Assembly: GCF_037042905.1 (NCBI RefSeq)
Contig: NW_026974141.1
Span: 3,402,001 to 3,466,000 of the forward strand
Length of the DNA: 64,000 bases
Source: Lytechinus pictus
Taxonomy: Eukaryota; Echinodermata; Echinoidea; Temnopleuroida; Toxopneustidae
Reading direction: 5' to 3'
Below, piece by piece: positions 38,296-50,275 of the stretch. Under the pieces are notes generated by a model, which was not told where the DNA came from, ran no database searches, and was given only the letters and a program-made list of their open reading frames with translations. A program made the position numbers and the translations under genes. Positions within the stretch are counted from its first letter, which is position 1. Each line of letters begins with the position of its first letter.

Positions 38296-38839
38296 GTTAT
38301 GACTGCACAAAAGATTGCAATGGTGGGGTGACAAAAAAAAGCCAAAATAGTCCATTTACTTCCATAGTAACCTTCACTTTTGTAATTTAATAGTATCAAT
38401 GATCTCAACGTCCAAGACCAATCCCGATTTCACATCAAATATATTCACAAAATTTCTAAATTCCCCAGTACTCTAACAATGAACACACATTTTCCCACCT
38501 TGGAGGTAGAAAGAACGCCACCGCCTACTTAAAAAGACCACAATATTTTTTCCATAACATTTAAATGCACGAGCTCGTTAACAAGCCACTGCCGTGAAAT
38601 TCTAATACATTTTTGTAATTTCTAAAGGTAAAATGGAAGATATTGGGTAAACTTATGTTGGTATTTTCCAGGTCATTCACATATCGATGCCCCTAAAGGT
38701 GAAAGAAGGTATCGTGCATAAGCATCAAAAGAACCGCTCGAGCGGGGTTCCTGTATCATTAAGAGGGGCTTTGTTGCACCCCTCTGCCTTTACTTTTTTT
38801 CCTCTTTTACCCCTGAAGTAAACTCTTATCCTTTAATAA

Positions 38840-39130
38840 TCTTTCTCTCTCACTCTCTCTATTTCACAATTTTTTAAAATAACTCTCTCCGACTCTCTCT
38901 CCGCCTCTCTCTTTTCTCTCTTGCTATCTTTTTCCGTTTCTCCCCTCCTCCATTTCTTAGTTGCTCTCTCTGATCTCTCTCTCCCCTTTTCCGTCTCTCT
39001 TATTTGCTCTCTCTCTCTCTCTTTGCTCCCTCTATTAATCAGTCTCTCCCCTTTCCGTTATTCTTATTGCTCTATCTCACTTTGCTCGCTCACTCTTTCT
39101 TACCCCCCTCCCCTCTCTCTATATCCCTCT
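38840..39130. repeat. CT-rich low-complexity tract
   Basis: Imperfect TCTC runs with TTGCTCTCTC modules repeating at irregular spacing. No gene. Confidence 0.9.
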
Positions 39131-39133
39131 CTT

Positions 39134-39399
39134 CCAATGGCGTAATGAGCCAAGTATTTTCAGGGGCAAAGATATGGCAAATCGGGCGAAATTTATAAAA
39201 AGATGCAAGCGATCGAGCAATAATTTCGACATTTGTATCACAAAAATACAGTTTTATGATATATTTTGCCAAATGTTCAGATTTTTATCCTCTCTTTCCC
39301 CTTTCTTTCCTTTCCTCTTTATTATTTTGGTCATCATTTTTTATTTGGAAGGGGGGGGGCAAGCGCCCCAAGGCCCCTCCCCCACCTGTACGCCACTGG
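39134..39399. repeat. MITE-like element ending CCARTGGCGTA
   Basis: Starts CCAATGGCGTAATGAG and ends TACGCCACTGG, giving an inverted terminus. A G9 tract lies inside near 39352. The first ~130 bases are clearly related to 55349-55500 (GGCGTAATGAGCC, then GGGC-AAATTTATAAAA, then a stretch reading ATCACAAAAAT). Confidence 0.75.
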
Positions 39400-39664
39400 T
39401 CTATTCCACCCTCTCTCTCTCCCCGACTCGCTCTCTCGTGACAGTATAATCCAGCTCATTACATATCATCACGTCATAAGGTTTCTTATGCTACCACAAT
39501 GAGAGTGATATTCAAAAGAATAATTATTTTTAAAGTCTCCTCCTTATACACCTAGGATTTCCCGGCGGGAGGTACAGAGAGGAACAAGAGAGGTAAAGAG
39601 AGGCACAGGACCGGGGCCCCATGTTCCACAGACCAAATTATAGGCTTACATTGGAAGACCGAGT

Positions 39665-39900
39665 GGTGTTAAACTACACCTGACGGTGTTGTGATAGGAT
39701 CGCACCAAGCATTTGACACCAGTGTTTATTTCTATGGTGTTGAATAACATTGTGTTAAATCAACACCCATTGGTGTTTAATTCCGTCGACACTATTTGGT
39801 GTTATATTCAAACCCTATGTTAACCAAAGGGTGCTGCCCCCTCACCAACTGGTGTCGTTGTTGTTTTATGGTGTACTGACCACTATGTGTATAAATAAAC
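39665..39900. repeat. Degenerate TGGTGTTA-repeat element
   Basis: TGGTGTTA or its inverse AACACC recurs about every 15-25 bases. The same subterminal repeats mark the inner MITE at 49114-50341. Clear termini were not found, so this is probably a decayed copy. Confidence 0.55.
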
Positions 39901-40596
39901 ACAAATTATTCTCATGAAACGTGCCGGAAAAAGGGTTTATTTGCCCCTGGAAAATCACAAAAGTACCCCTAAATCAAGCTTATCAGCTCCACATACTTCT
40001 GATGCAGATAATAGGAGGAACGAGGGATCTAAGTATAACCTATAATTCAAATCCAAATCGGCTTAATCGATTAATCACCAAAATGGGCATTTTATCACAA
40101 AAAAATATACAAAATAATTGCTCGTATATAGTCATTGCTGATGTAGGATTCCTAATACATTACTTGCATTAATCTTAATCAGTATTAATCGAGTAATGCC
40201 CATATTGAACTCTTTAGAAAAAAATATACAAATCATTAATAGCTATTGCACTTTTCATAATACAGAGTAAGGATTCCTGATATTTGTAACATAACGAAGT
40301 TCTCTGACTAAAAAATGGTTCCACTAACTGTTTCAACTCGAAAAAAGAAATGTTTCCATGATCAGAATGTGAATATCCTTTCATCGGTTGTCATGACAAC
40401 TGTTATGTTTTTTTTCCAATCGAGCAATTAAGAATATTACGCAAGCCACTGATTTGATAAAATTAATATTCTGAACAATGTCTTGTTCCAGTAAACACCA
40501 TTAATACTATACTATTGATCCAATTAAGTACACCTAAAAAAAGGGGTTTTGAATTCAATTCTTAGAAGCATTACGATAATGGCCTTTTTGGAACTG

Positions 40597-40718
40597 CAGG
40601 GACCGCGGAAGCGGGGGAGGGGGTGGGGCGGGGATGGGGGGTTGTGATTTTTTGCATCGTCAGCCCCAATGTACTTTTGGCTCAGCCCCCCACTTTGAAA
40701 ACCGTTCCGCGGCTCCTG
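40597..40718. repeat. Short inverted-repeat element
   Basis: CAGGGACCGCGGAA at the left is mirrored by TTCCGCGGCTCCTG at the right, enclosing a G-rich stretch and TTTGGCTCAGCCCCCC. It is 122 bases and non-coding. Confidence 0.7.
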
Positions 40719-41120
40719 AAGGAATGATCATTGTGAATAAGCATACCAGCTATTAAATTGTCAAAATTATATTGCTTTCTCAAAAGTAGGCATATGATCT
40801 TATTATCTGGATTATGTAATATACACCTATTGTCCAGCTGCACGTATCTGGGAAAATGTTTTAATAATTGATCCGCTTTCCGAGTAAGTTGTGGGTGTAT
40901 TGTAGATGTCGTGGTGAAATCTACAATGTGTTTGTTATTGGACATAAATACCTTGTTAACTTCGTCCAGTTTGACTTACTTAGCTTTTGAAAATGACACG
41001 AATGACCTTATTAACTTCAATTAATTCGGGGTATCACCCCCCCCAAAAAAAAAAAAACCGCTTCGCTCGCCTCTATCGAGTATAGCGTTACGCCACCGCG
41101 GTGCACAGTTCCACTAAAAT

Positions 41121-41172
41121 GATCGTGGTTTAGTGGTTAACATGAAGGTCAAGGGTTCGATTCCCTGCAGTA
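41121..41172 (+). repeat. tRNA-like fragment, decayed SINE head
   Basis: Box A-like TGGTTTAGTGG at 41126-41136 and box B GGTTCGATTCC at 41154-41164. The spacing (28 bases start to start) is about 15 too short for a tRNA, so the anticodon arm is missing. This is a SINE head or tRNA relic, not a working tRNA. Confidence 0.55.
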
Positions 41173-41273
41173 CTTCGGTCTTTACGAAGGCCTCCATCTG
41201 TTGGTATTTATTATACATTTATCAAAATAGTGAAGTCAGAAATTTGGGGGGAAATGTATATTATTAGGGGTTT

Positions 41274-41844
41274 TTAAAGGACAAGTCCACTCCAGAAAAC
41301 AGTGGATTTGAATAAATAGAAAAAAATCAAACTAGCATAACGCTGAAAATGTCATCAAAATCGGATGTAAAATAAGAAAGTTATTACATTTTAAAGATTT
41401 GCCTATTTTTCACAAAACAGTGATATTTACACCTCAGTGACATGCAAATGAGACAGTCGATGATGTCCCTCACTCACTATTTCTTTGTTTTTTATTGTTT
41501 GAATTATACAATATTTCATTTTTTACAGATTTGACAATAAGGACCAACTTGACTGAACCATATAGTATTAAACAATGTCAGTTCCACATATTCAGGTAGG
41601 AACTAATCATTGTTCAACTTGATAATGAGGAGAAAATTAGAATATTTCATATAATAAAATACAAAAGAAATAGTGAGTGGATGATGTCATCAGTGTCCTC
41701 ATTTGCATACCGAACAGGATATGCATATATCTGTTTTGTGAAATTAAGTGAAACTTTAAAATTTAAAATTTTCAGTGTTATGCTTGTTGGATTTTTTTCT
41801 TTTTATTCAAATCAACTTTTTGTTGGGGTGGACTTGTCCTTTAA
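41274..41844. repeat. TTAA-flanked MITE, AGGACAAGTCCA termini
   Basis: TTAAAGGACAAGTCCACT at the left and the inverse GTGGACTTGTCCTTTAA at the right, with TTAA at both edges. An inner inverted pair, ATGCAAATGAG near 41442 and CTCATTTGCAT near 41699, lies close to GATGATGTC motifs. TTAA targeting is characteristic of piggyBac-type elements; assignment to that superfamily is inference. No transposase frame. Confidence 0.8.
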
Positions 41845-42239
41845 TGGAAAAAAGGTATCAATGTTATGTAATTGCATAATGACGAAACAAAACAATATCG
41901 ACCATTATTTACAAATGAACTTATAGGCTAAACATATTTTAGAACCCCCGAACTAGTATATAAATGGAGGTAGAGATAGAGAGTAGAGATATACGCAGTT
42001 GAAAGAAAAAATGAATAGATAAATAAATTAGTAAATAAATCAGTCGGCTTATGACAGTAGGTATGTGATGTGAGGGCTTTTGGGGGAGATTTGATTTAAA
42101 AAATGTCACTTTTTAGTCCTTTTTTAATGTCGTTTATTATCTATGAACATCAGTCTCAAATCATTTACAATTACTTGTAAATGTTGTGATTATATATGTG
42201 TTGGAAAACTAACAAACACATAATAAATATCAATCAATA

Positions 42240-42315
42240 ATTATCAATCAATCAGTCAGTCAGTCAGTCAATCAATCAATCAAATAATCAATCAATCAAA
42301 TAATCAATCAATTAA
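42240..42315. repeat. (AATC)n microsatellite with CAGT interlude
   Basis: Tandem ATCA/GTCA tetranucleotides. Confidence 0.9.
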
Positions 42316-42870
42316 TTATATAGCTTTCACCTTTTCGTTGGATGATTGTGGCAAAAAAAAACTGGTGTGGTATATGCTGGTCCGGGTAATACACGGAACT
42401 AAAAGAATTTCCTATCTTATGAAAATAAATGCTCAGACGAAATAGCAGTAGATAAAATGGAAGCATACGAGACGAAATTGAATTGGATACAGTGAGACAA
42501 GTGGAAATTTACCAGTGATAATATAGGCCTATCATTACCTAGATCCCCAGGAAAGAAACGTCTATACATTTTAAAAAGAAAGAAAAAAAAAATCAGTCTA
42601 TTCACCTCCAATAACTCGACCTCATACTAGGAAAAGTATTGAAAAGAAATCATACACATATCATAATTCCAGAACAATATTTCCCATTGATACGACCCTA
42701 AATAATAGAAACGAAAGAAAAGCCCAAATCGGAACGAAAAAAAAATCTTTTTGTTTGCCTACCCAGGAGACATAACCTCATACTCTGCGTACCTATGAAC
42801 CCGCGATTCTACCCCATGTAAATTGATTATTTTATTTCTTGTCAGATTTTAGCCTCATATTCATTTTTTT

Positions 42871-43345
42871 TTAAAGGGGAGGTTCTCTCTGACGAGCAGT
42901 TGGTTTTAATCAAAGAGAAAATCGTAGAAAATTTGGATTTTTTTTAAAACAAAAAAACATCAAAGAGAACAGAGTTAGAATTTGTTAAACTTTTAAGTCG
43001 AGTTTTGCTCATCCATTATGTGATTTTGATGATTTTTTTTGTAATGGCCTTTTTTTCTAAAAATTGAACTTTTGTGAATTTATTATTTGTGCTGTGTATA
43101 CATATATCATAAGACACATCATTCCATATCGCAATTTATACAAAAATATGGTAAAAATATCGATAAAAAATGGAAATAGTACATATGGGGAGCTGCTAGC
43201 ACGTGACGTCATAATTGAAAAAAGTTATAAAATTCATAGCCTTTTTTGTTATCTTTTGATGGATTTTCATTAAATCTTCAATATCCATCTCTTTTTTTTG
43301 CTTATGTTAAAACCAACTTATCGTCAGGCTAAACTCCCCCTTTAA
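42871..43345. repeat. TTAA-flanked MITE, second family
   Basis: TTAAAGGGGAGGTTCTC at the left is matched by the inverse of AACTCCCCCTTTAA at the right. Inner GCAGTTGGTTTTA near 42896 pairs with TAAAACCAACTTATCG near 43308. Termini and interior differ from 41274-41844. Confidence 0.75.
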
Positions 43346-43674
43346 GGTATAACTGGCGATGTATGACGCTTAGCCTAATACATAGTAAGCTAGGTTCGGA
43401 TTAAAAAAAAAATATATATATATATAGCTCGGGGCTTTCTAACCCCCAAGAAGAGGTTGCCATTGATCACTCTTTATTCCTCTATATCCTGAAATTAATC
43501 AAAATCAGAAACCATTACATCTATCGAAATTCTTAACAACCAGAAACGTCTTTCGATTCCATCATCATGCTTTCAAGTGCAAAGTGAAACTACAAATTAT
43601 GATATATACTTTTGTTTCCAATTTCATGGTCGTTCGCTACGCTCCCTCGGAGGAAGGGGTTCGTTTATATAAAT

Positions 43675-43980
43675 TCATATTATTATTATTGCATTTAAAA
43701 AGTCAAGTCAATGCCGGAACACTGGTCACCCCCCCCCCCGATCCCAATCATGACAAATCATCACAATTTAGAGTTTATATTTGTATATATTTTTGCTCTA
43801 TGTATGTATTATCACTTATTTTCATTATCAATGTTACTTGGTTTATTATTATTATCATTATTATAATAAGTGTTATCATTATTACTATTATTATTCCTAT
43901 TATTAAAATTATTGTTATTTATTTATTATTATTTTTATTATTATTATTACTATAACTATCATTATCAATGTTATTAATAT
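43675..43980. repeat. (ATT)n low-complexity region
   Basis: Irregular ATT/ATC/ACT triplets with a C10 tract near 43730. The hydrophobic frame across it is a repeat by-product. Confidence 0.9.
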
Positions 43981-44280
43981 CACCCCCAACGCACACACGC
44001 AATTTGAGGCACATGTAAAAGTTTCCTAGTCCACTGTGGCTTAATATTGCCTGTTTGAACACTAATATAGGGGCGGGCTCTGTGAGAAGAACTTTCTGTT
44101 CTCATTACAACTCACATTGATTTTTTCAAATGAATTTGATTATCGAGAAAGATAACAACAAAATATTACCATCACCTGAAATTCTGGGGTTCTATAAGCC
44201 CTGCATGCTCCTGCTCGACCTAAAAAAACTTGGTCTTGTGAAAGAATAAACAAAAAGAAATTAACCAAAAATATTCATTC

Positions 44281-44945
44281 ATGCATTCATTGATCAATCA
44301 ACTAATTCGTTTATTTATTCATTCACTCACTCTCTCACTACCCCCTCACTCACTCACTCACTCACTCATTCACTCATTCATTCAATCATTCATTCACTCA
44401 CTCACTCATTCACTCTCTCACTCCCCCCCTCACTCACTCACCCACTCACTCACTCACTCACCCACTCACTCACTCACTCATTCACTCAATCATTCATTCA
44501 CTCACTCACTCACTCACTCATTCATTCGTTCATTCATTCTATCATTCATTCACTCACTCACTCACTCACTCACCCACTCACTCACTCACTCACTCACTCA
44601 CTCACTCACTCACTCACTCACTCATTCATTCATTCAATCAATCATTCACTCACTCATTCACTCTCTCACTCCCCCTCACTCACTCACTCGCCCACTCACT
44701 CACTCACTCACTCACTCACTCACTCACCCACTCACTTACTCACTAACCCACTCACGCACTCATTCACTCATTCATTCGTTCATTCATTCTATCATTCATT
44801 CATTCTCTCTCTCTCTCCCCCCTCACTCACTCACTCAATCACTCACTCACTCACCCACTTACTCACTCACTCACTAACCCACTCACTCACTCATTCACTC
44901 ATTCATTCAATCATTCATTCACTCACTCACTCACTCATTCATTCG
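44281..44945. repeat. (CACT/CATT)n tetranucleotide microsatellite
   Basis: About 660 bases of CACT with CATT blocks. A recurring higher-order pattern of CATTCACTCATTCATTC and CTCTCTCACTCCCCCC modules appears at least three times. The frame encoding Thr-His-Ser runs is not a gene. Confidence 0.97.
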
Positions 44946-45455
44946 TTCGTTCGCTGGTCCGTCTATTAATTCGCCTATCCATGCATCACCATTCATCTAT
45001 TCATCCATTCCATTCCCCTTTTAGGACAATCGACCATTTCATTTCGTTCATTTATAATTCAAGTGAGGTAATAGGCAAACGACTTTTTGGGAATGATGTA
45101 AATGAAATTCAAATCGCATTTCGAATTATCATCATTAATATGGGAGAATAATGAGCGTAGCAACATCTCTTTAAAATCTCCCTAATACCACCTAAATCAA
45201 TCATTAGATACAAGGTATTACTTTTTTTTTTATTATCTCATTATGATAATGATTGTTTTGGTTTCTTTCCTTCACAACAATGCTCAAACAAACTGTTCAT
45301 TAATTTCTTTGTCATGAAAGTATAGGTTGCTTTTTACATGTCATTTAATCAATCATGCTTTCAAGTATAAAATTTATGAATAATCGATTAATTACTTCAT
45401 TCATTTATTAATTTTTCTATTTCGTTCACCAGTCATTCGTAAAAAGTCTAATCAT

Positions 45456-45690
45456 TTGTACATTCATTCATTCATCATTTATTCATTCATTCATTCATTC
45501 ATTCGTTTGTTCATTTATTCATTCGTTGGTTCATTCATTCATTCATTCATTCATTCGTTTGTTCACCCATTCATTCATTCATTCGTTGGTTCATTCGTTC
45601 GTTCATTCATTCATTCATTCACATATTCTTCCATTCATTCATTTATCCATCCATTAATCTATTCATTTATTTATTCATTCACTTTCTCAA
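45456..45690. repeat. (CATT)n microsatellite
   Basis: ATTC tetranucleotides with scattered CGTT variants; related in unit to the tract at 44281-44945. Confidence 0.95.
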
Positions 45691-46179
45691 TTACTCATAT
45701 TTTAATCCATCCGCAATGTTTTACTACACATAATTAATATACAACCATCATTATGATTAATGCAGGATTACCAAACTATCAATTGTAACTTTATTGTCTT
45801 TTAAAATCGCATTCATTATAAGTATTATAAAGTAGATAAAAACGACATTAAGAAACAAAGATCTGTATCGTTTTAAAGCAAATTTTTAAAGTCTAATAGA
45901 AAAAGAAAGAAAGAAAGAATCAATAATTTTTAGCTTTTTTTGTTCAAAGATGGGAGCTGATAAAATACGCTAGATCCTCATCTATTTTCTTTAGTTTTGT
46001 TTTTCATTAAAGAATACATTATACTTAATTACGTCATACTGTTTTCCAGTAATGCATTCATCGAATATTTATAAATTGTATCTTTCATCAACCTGCCATC
46101 ATTGTCTCATGTTGTAAATTCAATATGAAACTTGCATTAATTCACACGAGCCTGATTCTCGTATCCACACATTGTATAG

Positions 46180-46665
46180 ATATAGGACGTATGGATGTAG
46201 GACGTATGGTTATAGGGCAATGGATATATGGATAGGACGTATGGATATATGACGTATGGATATATGACATAATATAGATTTAGGACGTATGGATATAGGA
46301 CAATGGATATAGGACATAATGGATATAGGACGTATGGATATAAGACATATGGATGTAGGATGTTTGGATGTAGGACGTATGGATGTAAGACATATGGATG
46401 TATGACGTATATATATAGGACGGTTGTGTGTAGGACGTTTGGATATATAGGACCTAAATGGATTTATGACGAATTACGTATTGGTATATGATGTATGGAT
46501 ATAGGATCATGTATGGATATAGGATCATGTATGGATATAGGACGCATGGATGAAAGACTTATGGATTTAGAGCGTATGGACCGGATGTAGGGATATAAGA
46601 CGTATGGATATAGGATGTAGGACGTGTGGATATAGGACGTGCGGATATCAGGCATACATATATAA
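46180..46665 (+). repeat. Degenerate ~15-bp minisatellite
   Basis: The unit GGACGTATGGATATA and variants recurs over nearly 500 bases, all in one orientation. Because the unit is five codons, both strands read as repeated pentapeptides (GYRTY-like on +). No start context, no flanking exon; not a gene. Confidence 0.92.
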
Positions 46666-48221
46666 AGTATTGATAAAAGACGTAATAATTGCTACCGGAA
46701 ACAGCCATGACGTCATTGCGGCACCCTTTTATATTTCCACTCTGGCGCAGCATTGCGTCAGTTACCAAGTTACCAATGTAACAAAATGTAATGCCTATAT
46801 GGATACTTTATCATTTTTTAAATATAGGTTACACTCAAGGCTTATATTCCCTTTGGTATCAATTATAACGAAATGATTAATAACATCGGAAATGACTCCA
46901 TCCCCAACCACATTATATCAGACATGATAGGCTTCAGAAGTGCGCCATATTTTCAAGTTCAGTTTCAAGTTCAAGTCGCAAAGACATTATGGAGCTTCAA
47001 GAAATCTCAACTCCTTGCATGCACGTATCAAGTGCATTAGGTGGGCGTAGAGCCCGCATGGGCAACTTATATTTCTGACTGGTAGAGGTATTTCATGACA
47101 GTCTAGCTCCTCTAAAGGATAATTAAAGGGAACGCCGATCATTGTGTTACTATATTAACTTTAGTAACATAGAAGTAAATTGATTGAATCGGTAAGCTGC
47201 CAATTTTTCTACATTAATTTCTTGGCATTTGACAGAGCAGGGGCGTTTGTTCTCCCCTGCAAGATGCAAGGGAGAAGAATAAGAAAAAAATTCTTCCATA
47301 TTACAAGGTAAACAAAGGGAGGAAGGGCGGCTCCACTATGTAGGCCCAATATTTTGACGGGGGGGGGGGGCGTGACAACCAACGCCATCAAAAGGTATCA
47401 TCAAGCTTTGAATATAGGTGTTGTACAGTTACACTACAAGGCTTTGTTTCAATACTTTTTTTGTTTCTCTAATTCTCTCCCCCTCTTTACCTCTTTTTCT
47501 AATCATCACTCTCCAGCAACCTTCGAGGGCTTGTCGCCCCTGCCCCCATAATCTGCTCCTGAACGTCCATGAAGGCAACCTTGCAAATTCACAGATATAA
47601 TAGCAGTTGATGCCTTGATATCACTATAGAAATGAATATATTCTGAAAAGGAGAAATTGTATTGCTACACATCATTAAAAAAGTAATAATCCAAAATTTC
47701 AAAGGGCCAAGGAGTGATCCGTTTCCAAATTGTTAGATTATTACAATTGAACATGTTGAACATGCCAGATTCAACATAAAAATGGTTGAAAATATGATAA
47801 CACTTTACCACATGAAATGTATATCGAATTATGGCAATATGGCCAGTCTTCAGAGTTTGTACATTTTAATTTGGAAATATTGGAAAACTGCTGTGACCAT
47901 GGTAACCCATTCAAATCATTATTTCAAAAGAACACTCTGAAAAGGAAGAGATAGATATGAATTGTTATTTCTTCAACATTATTGATATTACATTACTAAC
48001 ATTCCAATCAAACTCCCACAATCACCTTTCCATATTTTGATGAAAATCCTTGTTATTGCCCTTCGCATTCTCAGCGAATATCTTTCGCTTTTGAACGTGT
48101 CGAATGAGAAGTTCTGTAATAATTCATATCTTTTAATTTCACACCACAGCGATTGGAATGGTGATCTGTTTACAATACGTTTGTGATTGTTTTGTCCTTT
48201 CTATTGTCATGCCATTGAAAT

Positions 48222-48638
48222 GGTTTATTTCCAATTTGTCTAATGCCAATTCGTCTTATTACCAACTCGTCTACTATCATTTTGGTCTATCATCAATTCG
48301 TCCATATCCACATGGTTTAATTGCCATTTCGTCCACTCACCATTTCGTCTGATAACAAGTAGGTCTAATAGCCATTTAGTACATAAACCATTTGGTCCAA
48401 TGGACTAAGTGCTGATTGGGCGAAATGAATGAAAGGAAAATGGATATTATAACAACTGGTTATGAGACGAAATGGTCATCGACGAAGTGGTGATTAGACG
48501 AAGTGATGATTGGACCAAATGCTCATCGGCCCAAATGGTTGTTAGACAAAATGTCGATGGATGGAATGACATTAGACTTTAGAAGGTAGACCATGTGATG
48601 AGTGGACGAGTTGGCAATGGACGAATCGGCAATTTACC
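48222..48638. mobile_element. Fold-back element with 8-bp target duplication
   Basis: The element begins GGTTTATTTCC and ends with the inverse-like GGCAATTTACC. It is flanked on both sides by ATTGAAAT (48214-48221 and 48639-48646). The left arm repeats CCAATTCGTCTAAT-like units of roughly 15-20 bases. The right arm carries them inverted (GACGAAATGG). The two arms meet near 48410-48460. It has no open frame; an 8-bp duplication is typical of hAT-type elements. Confidence 0.7.
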
Positions 48639-48690
48639 ATTGAAATCATCCAAACATTGGAGCGTCATGGCTGTTTGAAATGCACGTCCA

Positions 48691-48973
48691 ACACTCAAAA
48701 TTACAGGGATTTCAATAAAATCCAGGTGGACTGTAAGTTAGGGAACAATCGAATTCCTAATTGTATACGTCTAAAACCAGAACCAGAAATAAGAAACAAA
48801 AATTCTGGATTTATTTGTAATCCCCAAAATTGATTTTTTTAATCGCAAAGGATAGGAATTCAAATCCCCGAGATTAAAAAATTAAGTTTTAGTATTGAAA
48901 TAAATCCAGAATTCGATTGGTCCCTAAATACAGTCCACTTTGATTTAATTCAAATCCCTGTAATTTTGAGTGT
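48691..48973. repeat. MITE with long terminal inverted repeats
   Basis: ACACTCAAAATTACAGGGAT at 48691 is the exact inverse of the right end (ending 48973). The similarity continues for roughly 75 bases per arm through GTGGACTGTA and CAATCGAATTC. It is 283 bases and non-coding. Confidence 0.88.
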
Positions 48974-49289
48974 AGATTACACTCCCTTGTCCACTCGCAT
49001 TCCAATGTTTACAAGCTAAAAGGGCAATTTGCCGATAGGTCTTCACTTACTCCGTTTACTTTCAATTTCGAATAATCCCACACGATCTAATCCTAATGGC
49101 CCGTATTTTGATACACTGTAAAAACTGTGGTGTCAAAACTGACACCAGTGGGTGTTAATAGAGGACCACACCCTCTGGTGTTAAAATTACACCCTAGAGA
49201 TTGAATATAACACCAAAGAGTGTACATGTAACAACCAAAGGTGTTGCAATAACACCTATAAGTGCTAAACTAACACTGTCAATTTCGTG

Positions 49290-50275
49290 CTCATACTGAT
49301 CCATTTTTCTATGATAGTAGTATTCTGAAAGTAAAAGATTTATATCTGCTTCAATTAGGTCAATTTATGTTTAAGTATACTAACGATTTGTTGCCAAATT
49401 CTTTCGATAATATGTTTTCAAGAAATCGCGCAATTCATTATTACCCAACGAGACGATCAGAAGAGTTTCGTTTGCCTTTGCTTAGAACTCTCTTCGCTAA
49501 AAATACGTTTATATATGAAGGTCCAAACCTCTGGAATTCTTTTTCTGATTACTTAAAAAATTCTCCTTCTTTATATGTATTTAAAAAAAGATTGAAATTA
49601 TCGTTACTCTTAAAATACAAAGATTAAGTTATTGTTCCTGCTACGCGCGCACCCATACATTATCTGTCCTGATCATCTGAATGATTTTGCATTATCACTC
49701 TTGCTTTCTTTTATTATTTATTCCATACGCGCAGTGTTACCTTATTTAAATATTTAAATTTTAAAATGTTTTATCTGATGCTATGACAATTTTGTTTCGA
49801 CAGTAATTCTTCAGGGTATGAAATATTTAATTTTCGTTTAAGTTTTGTGTTATAATTTTTTGTTCTTGTTATATGTTTGTGTTTTGTAATTTTGTCTGTC
49901 CCATATTCTATTTTACATGTCCGTCTTCGCAGGATTATAGTTACTATAGCATAATAATTGCTATTATAAATATTGTCACCGTTATCATTATTTTTTTTTC
50001 TTTTCTTACAAAATCAAGTATTTTCTAACCAACAAATTTGTTTTTATTTTTTTTTGTTAATGTTGTATAAATAAAAAATGTTATTTCACTGGGTCCTAAG
50101 CAATACAAGCTTTGCTTTTAATTTAGGTTCCCCCACTTTTGTTATCTTTTTTGACAAATTATTGTTAATTTTTCGATTTTGTGTAACTATTTCTTGATTG
50201 ATATGTATTATTGTCATATATGATTTGTTATTGTAAACGAAAGTGGAAAAATAAATTCAAATCAAATCAAATCAA
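49290..50275 (+). mobile_element. 5'-truncated non-LTR retrotransposon (LINE) 3' end
   Basis: A short coding remnant at 49367-49627 is followed by an AT-rich 3' UTR. The element ends in a short tandem tail, (AAATC)n, at about 50255-50275. A repeat tail instead of poly(A) is typical of CR1/L2-like LINEs. The 5' junction is approximate. It lies wholly inside the inner MITE. Confidence 0.75.
49367..49627 (+). pseudogene. C-terminal remnant of LINE reverse transcriptase ORF
   Basis: The 86-residue frame has the tail found at the end of many invertebrate LINE polyproteins. Visible in order are LLPNSFDNMF, an IHYYPTR segment, LPLLRTLFAKNTF, then YEGPNLWN, and a final LKNSPSLYVFKKRLK. The catalytic reverse transcriptase palm and the endonuclease are absent, so this is a dead 5'-truncated copy. 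The frame is still intact to its stop, suggesting a fairly recent insertion. The exact clade was not determined. Confidence 0.75.

Noticed and set aside
37698..38408. 236-codon minus-strand frame of almost pure histidine
   Set aside because: It is the translation of the GAT/GGT microsatellite; no start context, splice sites or conserved domain.
41121..41172. tRNA gene
   Set aside because: Box A and box B are present, but the anticodon arm is too short for a functional tRNA.
44281..44877. 198-codon frame of THSLTHS repeats
   Set aside because: Direct product of the CACT/CATT tetranucleotide repeat.
46180..46665. CRISPR-like array
   Set aside because: Repeats are contiguous and degenerate, without unique spacers, in a eukaryotic genome.
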